A stretch of DNA of 64,000 bases from the NCBI GenBank assembly GCA_000697055.1, contig JNDT01001311.1:25781-89780 (forward strand). Direction: 5' to 3'. Positions 1 through 12,585 of the stretch are shown here, one piece after another. The notes below the pieces were generated by a model. That model did no database searches and had not been told where the DNA came from. It saw only the letters and a program-made list of their open reading frames with translations. The first letter of the stretch is position 1, and each line of letters begins with the position of its first letter. A program made the translations under genes and the position numbers. Origin of the DNA: Saksenaea vasiformis B4078. Its lineage: Eukaryota; Mucoromycota; Mucoromycetes; Mucorales; Saksenaeaceae.

Positions 1-2580
1 AAGTTGTTTCATTACTAATGACCTTTGCTTCAGCATTACCTTTCAAACAGTCTTGAAATGCTTACGTTATGTATGAGTAGCATACGACGATTATCCATGT
101 CTATCTGAGGGACGACCTCATTAGACGGTAATATATTCATGCAGGATCGATTAAGTCTTGTGAAAACTTTGAATGTTGAGTCAAACCCCACTTGAGCTAT
201 CGTAAGATCTGAGAATAAGGGACAAGAATGAGCAAGGCTAGACTTTTAAGACAAGCTTCATTTTCGTCAAAACTCTGATCCAGTTAACTTTACGACCCTA
301 GAACTCTATTAGCCTTCTGTTCTACACTTTTGGGCAGGAAATACGGATTACTTTGCATGAATATTCTCGTTTCCTCGTCTATGACGGAGTATTTACCGAC
401 TCATCGCTCTTGATTCTTATGACAGGACCTCTACCTGCAATATGAAAATAGGTAACTGCACACCTGGTAATTTCTACTTTCAATAAGCTTCCGATAGACT
501 TGTTTGCAACTGATTGGAGGCCTCAAGGTCGGACGATGCTAAGCTGAAAATGTGGCCAGACTAATAACTGTAAGACAGTGTCCATGCTTTATTTAGTTAC
601 TCGCTTCATCCTGAACGAAAGAACCCCTTTTATGCTCTCACTTCTTGATTCTGTGACAGAAATCGATACCTGTTGTTCATCAATGTTGTATGGCAATCAG
701 CAACCATTATTTAGGACGAGGCTCTGAGAATAAGTAAGTAAGCTATCAATTGTGTTGACCTTCTACTCTGCGATATTGCGAGAACAGAACCTAGAGCCAT
801 TATCTTCATATACGTGCTAAATGAGTCATCCTTATTCTGTTGCAGATTGTAGCAATTTTGTCCCAATCAATGGAGACTTGGCCCAGGAAAATTTCTCTCT
901 GAGCTAAGTAACACTAATTGCATTTCCCAAGGCGTTTAAGATTGACTTTTTCTCTGTGGTCATAACGTCCTTAAAAGCATCAATAATCGCTTTCTTTAGA
1001 TTTGATGGCTCGGTTCTTCAAACTGAAAATCAATGATCAACTTCCACTAAGTGGATGTAGTATCAGACGGATATTACCATGAGGATAACCATTTATTCGG
1101 TCAGGGGCATTTTTTTGTGGGTTTTGTCCATCAACTCATGGAACGCCCGATGTAAGGACACGACAGACCATATCTATGCGACTTGATGCTCTTCTGCCGA
1201 CCGGGCAATGCGTTTGTGGTCTCTGGTCAATTTGAGGTTGCAAGTAAATGCGACGAAGACGTCAGCGTTCCCAAGACTGCGAATAATTATCCCAGCATCC
1301 TCGAAGCTCCTATTCATGTATCTGCACTAATGAACGAAGATAGCAAGATGATACGAGTTGGCAAGTGTACGCGAGTTGGCATTGGGTCTACCCTCCGCTG
1401 GAAGAGGGGATTTTCTCCCACAGCCACATGATAGCACCGCAAAAAAGTGCAGATCGGGTGAAATACTGGATCTTCAGCGAGCGTTTGCATCAAATTTTGT
1501 GCTAGATGGTGACACGTCTTGGCGCAGAGAAGCTGTTGATTTTGCATTAACTAAAGAATATTTCGCACCTAGATAACCTCATGTCTGCTTTAGAATGCTT
1601 CAGCGATGGATCTCTCGGTATCCTATCGGAAGCAGTAAAAATGCCTCAAGATGAGGAAAATGTCCCATTGAAACAAAAAATAGTTTTTACACTTAAGTTG
1701 CTTCAATGGTGGTTTCTCAGTATTAAATCAGAAGCAGTAAAAATGTCTCAGCATAAGAACAGGTTTCATCCAAAATGATCCGTATTTAAAGGCTGATATG
1801 AACGATTTTTAAACGATTTTCTTGGGGACCACAGGCGTTTCAAAATCATGGACTATCGTAAACCGCAATTTTCCTTACGAGCTACGGCTGTATCCCGTCT
1901 CACGTATTGTAACAATGGTTTTGTACATGTACAGACGTAATTAAAGCGCCTTAGCAAAACTAAAGTCTAGTGTAAAGTTTAGGGTAGGTTCTAAGGTGAT
2001 CAGCTCTGTGCAACCTATGGTCCCCAAGAGCTCTGAAATGACTGAGCCTTTGGGAGTGGTTCGTTCCCCTCGCGGGTGTTGGAAAATCATTGTGGCTTAT
2101 GTGACTGTTTTTAACAAGCTTTTAAAGCCTAGCTGAAAAAAAAAGAGAAAACTTTGTTCCCTTTCCTACACGCGTCAATTCGAAAAAGGTAAATAGGTTT
2201 TTCTTTTTTTTCTTCCCCCCTTTTTCTTGTGGTGATGATGACAAAAAAAGTATCACACTGAGAATTCCTAGACTGCTATTCGGGCAGTCTTTGACGAGTA
2301 CCCTTATCTTCTCTCTGAGCCCTTTCATACATTTCAAAAATTTATCGTATACTACATGACAGACACTAATATGGTTATTTGCTGAATAGGTACAGTACCG
2401 GTTATAGTGAGAAAAACAATCGTAAACAATAATAAAATAAAAGCACTTTCATGTGTAATATATGTGACTACTATGATATTGATGGAACTGTTGTTACTCT
2501 ATTTTGTTGCGTGTATTTATTCTGTGTAAAGAAAAAGAGAAGATGCGAAAATGTCAATGCAGAAAAGGAGAGGATACTGT
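1..2580. other. Gene-poor stretch with a dispersed repeat copy
   Basis: I see no convincing gene here. Short open frames are scattered on both strands but none resembles a known family or carries plausible splice signals. The part around 1450-1825 is one copy of a dispersed repeat, listed separately. The end of the stretch, near 2120-2340, is a run of A- and T-rich tracts downstream of the RRP15 stop codon. Confidence 0.5.
1450..1825 (-). repeat. Dispersed repeat, copy A
   Basis: Read on the minus strand, this stretch is collinear with 29890-30225 on the plus strand. Shared landmarks occur in the same order: an A-rich leader, TTTAAATACGGATCATTTTG, two tandem units built around ACATTTTTACTGCTTC with GAAACCA..CATTGAAGCA or GAGATCCATCGCTGAAGCA, then GAGGTTA and GCGCCAAGACG. 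Copies differ by many substitutions, so the family is old. A third, more diverged copy lies near 47085-47260. No open reading frame spans it. It could be an LTR, a MITE or part of a larger decayed element. Confidence 0.75.
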
Positions 2581-3436
2581 CTAAGCCTTGGTGCTACTTC
2601 CAGTTTTTAATAAATCCAAGAAACTAGACTTGGACATTGTAGATACTAAAACAGATGTTATATTAAAGTAGGATTGAATAATAACTTACCATCTTTTGCT
2701 TTCTCAACAGCATTTCGCGTTTTACGTGTTTCTGCTGCTTTGGTTACTGCCACCTCTGTGACCTTTTGCTGGGTGCGAATAGCATTAAACAACTTGACAA
2801 CTATACTTTAATAAGATACCCTGCTTTCATGTGGAAATCCCCAACCTACCACCGCGAGTTGCCACTTTTCGCAGATTTTTCTCATAATCAAATGTGGTAT
2901 AATCTGGAATCACTCGACCTTTTGATCTCAAAGCCTTTCTCTCGCTAGACAAAAGCTTCTTTGCCTTGTACTCCAATTTTTCGTCTTCAATCTTGCGCTC
3001 TGTACCTTTGGATCTTGCAAGAATGGGTTGCTGTAATATCCTGTTAACTTTTGTGGTTCTCTATGAAAATAAAATGTACCTTTTTGTCGGTGCCCTTCAA
3101 AGAGCTGGCAAGGATCTTCGTCATGGCTTCAGAAAACGCCTCGCTTGTGCCCTTCTCCGCTTTGTCTATAAGCCTTGTCAAACGCTAAATTTCGATCAAA
3201 GCTTGTATAAAACTACCTTCAATGTCTTCCATGTCCATATCATCCTCGGCGTCAATATCACTGTCCAGGTCAGAATCGGCGAAACTGTCACGATCATCGT
3301 CCTCAAGTTCTTGCTGATTGTCGCTGTCGACTTGCTCCTCCATTTCAGCGTGTGAAGCCTCGGACTGTTCCAGATCAGAATCTCTCTCCACTGATTCTGC
3401 GGGCTTTTCCTGTTTCTTTACTGCTTTTTTCGCCAT
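2581..3436 (-). CDS. RRP15: Ribosomal RNA-processing protein 15 (Rrp15-like)
   Basis: This nucleolar protein family is needed for pre-60S ribosomal subunit maturation. I infer five exons: 3436-3217, 3165-3080, 3030-2850, 2800-2690 and 2645-2581, giving 220 residues. Residues 1-73 are very acidic (runs of Asp, Glu and Ser) after a Lys-rich start. Then come the family hallmarks: a segment ending SEAMTKILASSLKGTDKK, QPILARSK, a basic helical stretch, LRKVATRGGVVKLFNAIR, and the C-terminal KSSFLDLLKTG. All splice phases close. Intron 1 is the only unclear one: a 32-base choice would break frame, whereas a 51-base intron (3216-3166) restores it. Length is close to that of other Rrp15 proteins. Family assignment is firm; the first splice site is inference. 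Confidence 0.88.
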
Positions 3437-6400
3437 GGTGAATTGTCCAATGATCGATACTCCTCTCTGCGTGAAAAGGTTTGTCCTCAGACTGCAGAAC
3501 GCAGTCCACCATCAGCCGCAAACATAGCGGTATCCCAAATGTCTCGGGGTAAATGTATAACCGAGTTCATGTTGCTGACTTCGATGACTTCATGGCATTA
3601 CCCATAAGAACTCTTTTTATGCCTTCCCCTGATTATTACAAGCGCAAGTACCAATGATCTATAGTGTCGTTTCTATAATTTGACATATTATGTAGCAATT
3701 ATATCTTATCATAAACCCCAGGTTGGCCATTAACTTCGTTTTAGACGACGAGCACTGTCTGATCTCCGAGCTGCAACAGACGAACTGGTGCAACCTTTCA
3801 TCTAGAGTGGTTTCGGATCACATATTTATGCGTTTAACTTATGTGGCCCATTCTTTCTCTATCGAATGATATACGAGTGTGTTGCATGATATCGCGATTG
3901 TGGCATGAATGTTCCAGAGTTTGTATCAGATATCCTCACGTCAGAGACTCTGTGGGCTATACAACGTCTGTTTTGCCTGTATTTTACGGTATACTATTGA
4001 AAGCATTGACAATGATCGTTTGAACCCGCTATCGCCTGGCACTCACAACATCATATTTTGGGCGTTTTTTTTTAAAGAAAAAGGAAGGCACCGTAGAGCC
4101 TCCAGGAACTGCAAGTGTTATTTGATCTAGATTCGCCTATGTCTTAATAATTGCTTCTTACATAAGATTTTGTGAGATAGCACCAGCATGGTCTAGGTAA
4201 GGTACTTTGCTATATTTTCTATCTCATCTGAGGCATTATTAGCATTCTGCAAAATGTTCTTGTCCGGGAGGCATACACACTAAGACCACAGGTACATAAG
4301 CAATTCGTTTGATTCTGGACCATGCTGAGTTCGTGCTATTTTTTTTTTTGCGACATCGCTCTGTTTGCTACCGTAGGAGGGCAACCGACATCATATTGAT
4401 TGCAGGTTTTGCCCTGTTTTAATATTGGTGCAGCCCTGTACACAGAAGCTCCAGCTCATATCAACGAACATGTATTTGCTTATAGTATCTACCTTTTCTT
4501 GCGCTCTGTTTTGGCAGAATCAGGCTCCTGTCGTGAGCTTAGCTGTTGGCGCTTTCTTCTTTCATAAAAACGGTGATAGAAGCCAAACGCCACACCCTCA
4601 AACTAAAGAAGATCATTATTATTTTTTAATAATCAGCACCGAACATTGCCATCTCACGGACAACTTATCAAACTGAAAACCTTTTTTGCTGAAGTATGTG
4701 TCTCAAACCATGATATTACTCGGGCGATTGCTGCTATCAAAGTTCGAACGATTGATCTATCTTTCTTTTAAGTTCTGTGCACGGCTTCACAGCTCCTATT
4801 CGTTTCAAGAAACAACTTAAGAGGTATGTTAGAGTGTTGCGTCCCGACTGTGCCTTGACCCATGCTAAGAATAGATGTTTCAAACTTGGAACAAATGCCC
4901 ACTTGCCGAGATCTAAAAAGGATTTGTGATTTGAAACAATAGGAGTTGGGATTCATCTCAGATTGGGTACCTGACGGTTTGTCTCAGATTTAAGATGTAA
5001 CTTTTCTGTACAAAAAAAAAAAAGGAAAAAGGAAACAATCTTTTCACCAAAATGAGACTGGCTCTCCCAGACTAAATCGAAGGAAGGTACACAAGGCGTT
5101 AGAAGGGCAGTAATGTCAAGTGTGTTCCGGTAAGATGGAAATCTTACACCATTTCCCACTACGACACTATACACTATGCACTAGGCTGAACACTCATGAG
5201 CGGCACTTTCGACTTCATAAAGTTAAACTAGCTGCATCTGCAGGTTGAACACCGTTGTCGCTATCAGACCTGTTGTCTACTTGAGGACGATATCAGACAA
5301 AGTTTCTACTAATAAAGCTTGTCGTCTATATTCGAAGAACGATTCTATCCAATGCAAGACCACTCGATGAATCGTTGTACTGTGCTCCATTCTGATACAC
5401 ATATAATGTAATATAGCAAACGGATGCCATCGTGTGTGGTTAACGAGGCGAACATACGATCTTTGCTGTTTTAAAATGGCTTCAACGAAGCGTCAGAACG
5501 CGACAAGGTAATTGTAGGCACCATCTTTTCCTGGTACTTATGCTTGGAGATTTTCTCAACCGCTTCCCCATATTACTTTTATTGTTTAGAATGGACTCCA
5601 TCCGCGGTAGAGACAGGCTTAGTTTAACTAACTAAATACACTTAACTATGGGAAGTCGGTTGCTGATGCCTGCTGTATATCTATGTCTAGTTACTGTGCA
5701 GGCAATGCAACTCCTGAATAGCTCAGGGCAGTGAATCATAAAATCGTCGCAAGCAATTCGTCGTCGTCGTCCTAGACCTTGTTAAACCGATGCAGGAGGC
5801 GAAGGAGTTCAAGAGATCCGTGAGTGAGTTCTTAGGATGAACTCCAGATTTCTCTCAAGAAGAGACGACTAGTAGTTCAACTTTGCTTTTTCCCATGCGA
5901 TAGTGCAGGAATCTGGAACTCTCGGGCGATCATGCTGCAGATCCACAAGGATGACGGAATTTGACTTTGGCGGTGGGTCAACCATCACAAGGGAATACCC
6001 AACGTCGGAAACGGTCTCATCATCCGCAACAAAGCAAGCCCGCAGGTAGAGTAACGTCAACTTTCATCAAGGACACCATGTTCTAGATTGATATGCAAGC
6101 AAAGTCTGAAGGCTAGCTGATCAACGTTAAGCGCCTTCTGGGAAGACAGAACGTAGTAGTAGTAGTCTCATCACAATACGTCATGGATGCTACTGGACAT
6201 AGCTGGATTTCACGTGGACGACAACAGTTAAGGTCTCCTGCGGAAAATGCACAGTGAAGAAGCCTTTGGGAAGATGCATAGAGTGCTCGAACGCCAAAAT
6301 GCATCACACCATAGCAACGCACCATGGATCCCGAGTAAAGGGTGCAAGGACATCTATTTGACACAACCACGGTCCCTCTCCAATTCTTCAACTTCAATCT

Positions 6401-9400
6401 GCAGAAGATGTCCACTAGCTGTAGTGGACGGTCACTGGCGCCAATATTTGCCTTGATATGTACCTGTGCATCATTCAAAACTTTCACTTTCTCGCACAAT
6501 ATACACCAATCATCAGCTGAGCTTTGATAGCGCGTTGACGCACCTGTAATTCTCTATTTCTTACTTCGCATAACACCGACGATAAGGTTGACCCCCCCCT
6601 TTTTTCAAAAAAAAAAAAAAAGAAAAAAGAGAAGTAAGCGCGTTCCTTGCATTCAGCCCATGGCACTTATCTCTCTTCGGACTACGACCCTTTTTCGCTA
6701 GGCTGATATATCAAGAATACCCGCCAACTTACCTTTTTTGTATACCAATGCAAAGTTAAAACAGAAAACATAAATATTATGACACCATCATTAGTATTCT
6801 GAAGGTACTCTTTGACATATCACCTCCACCTACAGATGGTCTATTATTAGCTGCAGGCGCCACTCGGTATCTCTCTTTTGCAGCATCCGTTGACTATACT
6901 GACGAGGATCGACAGAGACATGTGTGGCAAATGATATAACTTGTTCGGCAATGCATATAGCTGTAAATACATGCAGCAAGTTTGTACGCCGTCAACATGG
7001 CGCGCAAAATGTCAGGCATCGACCGATAAAAGGTGTCATGTACTACAGTGATAGAATGTTTATACTCGAAAGGCTTTTTGCGTACATGTGCCCCACAAAT
7101 AAAACATGCGTGATGAGCAAAACACACTGCGAAAATGAAAGCAAACATTGATAGTGTAATATTGTACCTTCATTTTAGCGCCGAATATACACATCCAAGC
7201 AGTCTATTGAGTGGATGAAATCGTCTCAAAGACGCCATGCATCTTGAGCTCGTTGATATGTCGGTTTCATCGGTGGGCTTCTACGTGGATGATGGAATAT
7301 GTTCCTATTCTCTGTCCGCCTATTGTGCCCTTTTACTCGATCATGCAGCTCACAATGGTGGATCCAAGTTTATCAATGACTGACAAGATATGTCGAGCGA
7401 CTTTTATGACAACGTGATGTGACGTACTGGCTGCGTGCTGCGTTATCAATAAGCTGTCTGTGACAAAATCAATGGTAGTGTAGTACATCCCAATCTTTAA
7501 TCAGTCCGGGTCCTACCTCGCACATACTAGACAGTTAAGGCAAAGTAGAAAGAAAACTGAGTACGAAAAAAAGAAACACAAACAAAGCAGCATACTAGTA
7601 AATGGAGGATAAACATAAAAGGTTAAGAGTGTTTGTCAAAATACTACTCGTAGTACATCCTAATTTGTCAAGACATGCATCGGTCAAGATGCCTCATTGA
7701 GTCAGTGTAGAGCCCAAAAATATATCACGCATTCCTATTCTCTGGGTTCCTGCACAGTAATCTCTGCCTATGAGACCTACCTGTAGGATACTTACAGTGC
7801 TGGTGTGGATGACTGCAAACTTTTCCATGTAGGAGCAAATACAGTGGCGTCGAAACAATGATTCGCATCTAAGAACGCTATCCGTATCACATTAGACACT
7901 TTGGGCGTCGTTTGGGATTGTACAGGAAAGAAAGGGCCTAGTACATAGCCTTTGCATTGAGATTGTTGCCTTCAAGCTCCGTTTATAGGGGATAAGAGCT
8001 GTTGAACAGTTTGCTACACGTTTGAGTTAGTAACGGTAGAGCGATTGGAAGTCGGCTGCAATATGTAATATTCTAACTAAATGGAGATAATGATGCTGTT
8101 GCACTGCCGCTAGGTTGATCCATCTTCGTAATGCATACGGTCATTAGGTGTCTCAAGTGGAGGGTTAACAAGATAGTAGCAGATCGTAATTGGCATCCTT
8201 TGTACGTAATTGAGCGCTAAGCCCGTATTCCCAACGAATCGGTTGTCGTAAATCGATGTTTTAATGCTATCCTACGTTAGGCTATAACATTGCTCACATT
8301 CCCGGCACGTCGCCCTACTGTTTTGACGAGGTGCACGGCGTAAAAATGCTTGGGCGCAATCAGAAGCGTTCTTTCTGTGCCCGATATTACCATATCGGTA
8401 TTTCAGGAATCTACAGATTGCCTTACATACATGGTATGTCAATATCGGCCCAATTGCCTATCGTAGACACCAACGTACGGGTCAAACACAAAGAAGATAA
8501 TATCAGCCTTCGTGCATATGCTGCTTGGAAAAATAAACTAAGAACTATGCGTTGGCGGAACTGGTAAGCCAGGAAACAAACAATGGTAGCAGCAACAGAT
8601 AGACTACATTGTAAGAAGGGTTAGATCACCAGATGATAAAAAAAAGAAAGCAAGAAGAAAAGAGAGAAGAAGGAAAAAAGAAAAAAAGAGAGAAATTTCT
8701 CTTTTCTTTTCGTCATCAGTAAACGACGATGGAATCACGATAGCAGAGGTTAGGTTGAGTTAAAGAAGTTTAATAGAAGCAACTCACGTTGCAACCGAAG
8801 GTCTTCTCTGTAATGCGGCGCAGCAAAATGGGAGACTATCACAATTTCAAGGGTACCCCAGGCCATTCACAGATATGTTCCACATCGTGATTTAGCCGAC
8901 GTCTGCTTTTTTTGCGATGAAAAAGGTGTACCATGGTCGAGATGTCAGTTTCCGCTGAATAATTTCATTAAACTGTGTTTATAATTCATTGAGTTACCGG
9001 CATCTGGGACCTTTGACACCATTGCTTTTGTTTCAGACATGATTTTTTGCGCTGTCCTCGGGATCTGATCTCTCATCTGTGATTGAAAAAGCACTTCGTC
9101 TAAAAAAAGGGTCCTGTCATGTTTGTTGCCAAAGAAGGTTGTGATACCGCAGCGTGAGGGCGTTTGATACTCGCTGTCATTATATTGTGCTGCGCAGCAA
9201 GTGGAATTAGGAGACATTAGTACCGATATTTTGTAACTCAACCTTTTTGCCCTCCTTCCCAGATCCTATTGGAACGATATCTCTTTTTAGCCTATCATGT
9301 GTTTACAGACTTTCGTTAGCACAAGAAAGTTCTCGCTGTAATCCGAAAGGTGAGACGTTTTACAAAGAAATGAAATGGAATCCACTGTTGTAACAGGGCT

Positions 9401-10910
9401 GCAACACACATCGGTCTGAATGCATGTGATATAGTTTGGCCATGTTAAAAAAAAGTCCTAGAGAAGCAAGAACCTGCGAGATTAAATGATTTATTTTAAA
9501 ACGAAACTTTCAGTGTTATTAAATTAATTATGTCCTGATGGCCGTGTTTGCAGTTTACACAACACAAATAGCTAGACTTGTGTTTCAAGATTTCTCCATC
9601 TTATTCTTATTCTATGCGTATATGTGTTGTATATATGTATATGTGTGTAAAAAAATCCACTTGCGCTAATTTAACTTGCTTTTTTTTAACCTTCAAAGCC
9701 CCAATGCAGTCATGCGAATTGGACATCTTTTCCTTTTTTTTTCAACTGCCCAAAAAAAAAAAGAAGAAAAAAATAAACGCGGAGATTGGGTTAAAGATTG
9801 TGATCGGAAATGAATGCCGTTCCCACCTAGTTACTACAGCAGCATTTTTTTGTTCGTTACGAAAGAGATTGACTTGAATCGTAGCTGATGGTCATGGAGA
9901 ATGCGAATTTTATTGATCATTTCGTTTGCGCCTACTTTGCACGATATTTGGCCAAGAGCTTGGCTTTTCAAGATCAGACCCTTCACGCTGTACTACTTGT
10001 AACCGTCCTTTCTTAGGCTCGTCCTCCCTTTACTTTTCCTTCATTCGTTCCTCGATTTCCTCTGAAACAAAATAAAGCGGGGCACCAAAAATAAGATGCT
10101 TCATGTTCGTGTTATCAGTAAAAGTGCGAGACGGTGGCAATGATCAAAACAAAAGAATGCCAACTCCGCATCAAGTCAAAAGGCTTACACAGCAGATACA
10201 CCTGCGGCTGATAGCCATATGCGTTCATTGAGGCGCTGAAGGATTCCTGGAATAATAGAATATGGCATAAACGGAACAAAACGCGAGTCATCAAGACTCG
10301 GTAAACCATTCAGATTCGGCGTTTCCCTTTGGTTTGCTCTGGGGCATTTGTACAACGACGCACACGTGGATCTCGCGTGGTCTTGTTCAGTCCATAGAAC
10401 GAGTGAAATGATTAGGATGAACTAGAAAAGGATAGCAGTAGACTTTAGTCCTTTACAAGCATTATAGCAAACGAGAGACCCAAGAAGTAGACGAATGCTC
10501 GCATGAAAGCGAAGTAGGAGTGGTACAGAAGATCAAACTGAAGGATAAAAAAGGAAGCCTACTAATGATTGTAGAACGTATGCAATGTCACCGATGGAAT
10601 CGCAAGGTGTCCGCCTCCTACTTGTTCGGAATGAAAGAAGTGAATAAAAGCTTTACATAGGAAGATCTTGTGGTGCTGGTACTATCATGAGCTAACGTAA
10701 GGTAATCAAACGAGTAACTTTAGAAGTAGGATGCTATAGTGAAGGAGCAAAAAGGTTGAATTGTGACACGATCAGACACCAGGGACCGCTGTCGAGGACA
10801 AATGTCAAACGTTTCCGGACAATGTGGCTGTTTCATGATGTACACTGATGTGGAGGTCTTGTTTTTATTATTGGTATAGATAATCCCTAATTGTCTCAAC
10901 TAGTTTGTCG
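3437..10910. other. Long gene-poor stretch
   Basis: About 7.5 kb without a gene I can defend. It holds short trinucleotide repeats (TCG)4 near 5759 and (TAG)4 near 6150, long A or T tracts near 4340, 5010, 6610 and 9750, and a purine-rich run near 8640-8695. A minus-strand frame at 6113-6499 (128 codons) and another at 5869-6060 look weakly protein-like. They have no start context, splice signals or recognisable motif, and could be remnants of a decayed element. Confidence 0.4.
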
Positions 10911-12585
10911 TCATTGATTGTCGTTGTCTTTTGACGTTTCCTTGTCGCCTTCTTTATGGCGTACTGGGATCTTGATTCCTTGCTTGGCAAAACATTGGGA
11001 AAGAGCGGTAGATTCTAATGAGGAAATGATTAACCTTTGTTGTACAGAAGCTCTTCTGTTTGCTTACGGACGACACCCGGAAACTTCTTCGCTGTATAAA
11101 CAGTGAAAGGTTCAGTATATACCCGTGCTGGAACATGCATTGGTGATGAATTGCTGATTGTGGCGCGTGTACGAGGCCTGGATTTGCGTTTATGCATACC
11201 GTGTGTAAGTGTATGAAAGAGTGATAGAGATGTATGGGTGTATGGGTTGGAGAAGTGAAAGTGTAGAAAGGTATAGGCGTGTACGTGGAATTTTGCATGT
11301 GTATACTTAAGATGATGGTTGCGCATGTTATCAAACGACTTACGAGCCGACATCAACTAGAGAGAATCCTAGACGGAATCGCCCTTCCGTTCGAAAGCTG
11401 ATGTCCTGAAACACGAAAAAGATGCCAAGTTCGCCATGAGTATCGTAGAGCTTGACAGCCGAAGCTACAGAACTACCGACTAGGTTTCGCATTCTTAATG
11501 TGTTTGACATTTCGGTTGTTGGAAACGCAGGATGAAGGACTAGGTTTGCTTCAGTCGTTCCATCCTCTTGCCAGCTGTCGCATAACACAACAAGGAACGA
11601 AATGTCAATATCGCTAAATCCATGCGATTTTTGTTTAGAGAGAAAGAGATAGAGTTATCATTAGCAGTCGAGGAAGACCAAGGCGTATCTTAGATATATC
11701 AATAAAAGAACTGTGGTATTTACTTGGGATTCAGTAGTTGTTCTTTTTGTTTAACGAACAACTGCAGGATAGGCGGCGGCGAGATGGGGCGTCGGTCTTT
11801 ATCGCCGAATCCACACATACGTGCTCTTAGCGGTTGTTGAACAACGACTAATTGGTACTGACTAAAGATGAACGGATAAGATCCGAATGTTTGCATGCCG
11901 CCCGGTCTTTTCACAAGTTTCAAAAAGTAAATTCTTACCGTTCATCCTGGACTGTACTTTGCCAGCCTTCAGCGGGAGAAGGAGCATTCACTTGATGTAC
12001 ATTGTTCCACGGAACGTTTGAAAAAGAAGTATCGTATCCGAAGCGTTGTTGCTGTCTGTTTGAGTCGTTGCCACTGTTTGTAGCCATGGAAACCAACTCT
12101 TTAAAAACATCTTCTTGTCGTCTAACGGGACCACTGCCTGGAGTAGACAGAAGATTTTGATCAGAAAACTGAACAGTTGAAGACGAAGGAGCCATTCCTG
12201 ATGCGACGCCAGTAGCAGCAGCAACAGCAGCCATGTTTTCGTCTCCTCTCGGATGATAGGTAAAATCAGCATATGGATTCATATCTGTTGAGTGTATTGG
12301 TAAGGCAGCAACGGAGGAATTATGACATAGTTGTTTGAACGAGTGTTGATTGTATTGAGGAGGAGGAGGAGGAGTGTCCATGTTTTGCATAAGGATGCAT
12401 GATTGCTCGCGTGTTTGTATCGTGTAATACGAGGTTGGTACAAGTAACTGAGATCCGTCAAACGGGACAGGTTGTTGACGAGATAAAGAGTGGTCCTGTT
12501 CGTCTTTAATGTATTGTTGGTCGGTTGTATATGCTTGTTCGCGTTTAATGTTTTGAGAACATTCGTTTGTATGAAAAGGCAGCAT
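10911..12585 (-). CDS. Velvet-domain transcriptional regulator
   Basis: Velvet proteins are fungal nuclear DNA-binding regulators of development and secondary metabolism, with an NF-kappaB-like fold. Five exons are inferred: 12585-11939, 11861-11724, 11613-11344, 11153-11068 and 11014-10911, giving 414 residues. Residues 1-215 are disordered, with a Pro run and Gln-, Asn- and Ser-rich stretches. The velvet domain then fills the rest: [77 protein letters not shown] and, near the end, [15 protein letters not shown] and [11 protein letters not shown]. The uninterrupted domain and the CGFGDKDRR block fit the VosA/VelB side of the family better than VeA. I cannot decide between VosA, VelB and VelC types from sequence alone. 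All intron phases close. Confidence 0.9.

Noticed and set aside
1183..1778. Plus-strand frames of 60-80 codons near the left end
   Set aside because: The right-hand part falls inside the dispersed repeat and copy B lacks the same frames, so they are not conserved coding sequence.
9917..10363. Minus-strand fragments reading like a small gene (for example EEIEERMKEK and REDEPKKGRLQVVQREG)
   Set aside because: A TAA separates the two blocks, no exon set closes in frame, and each block is short enough to be chance.
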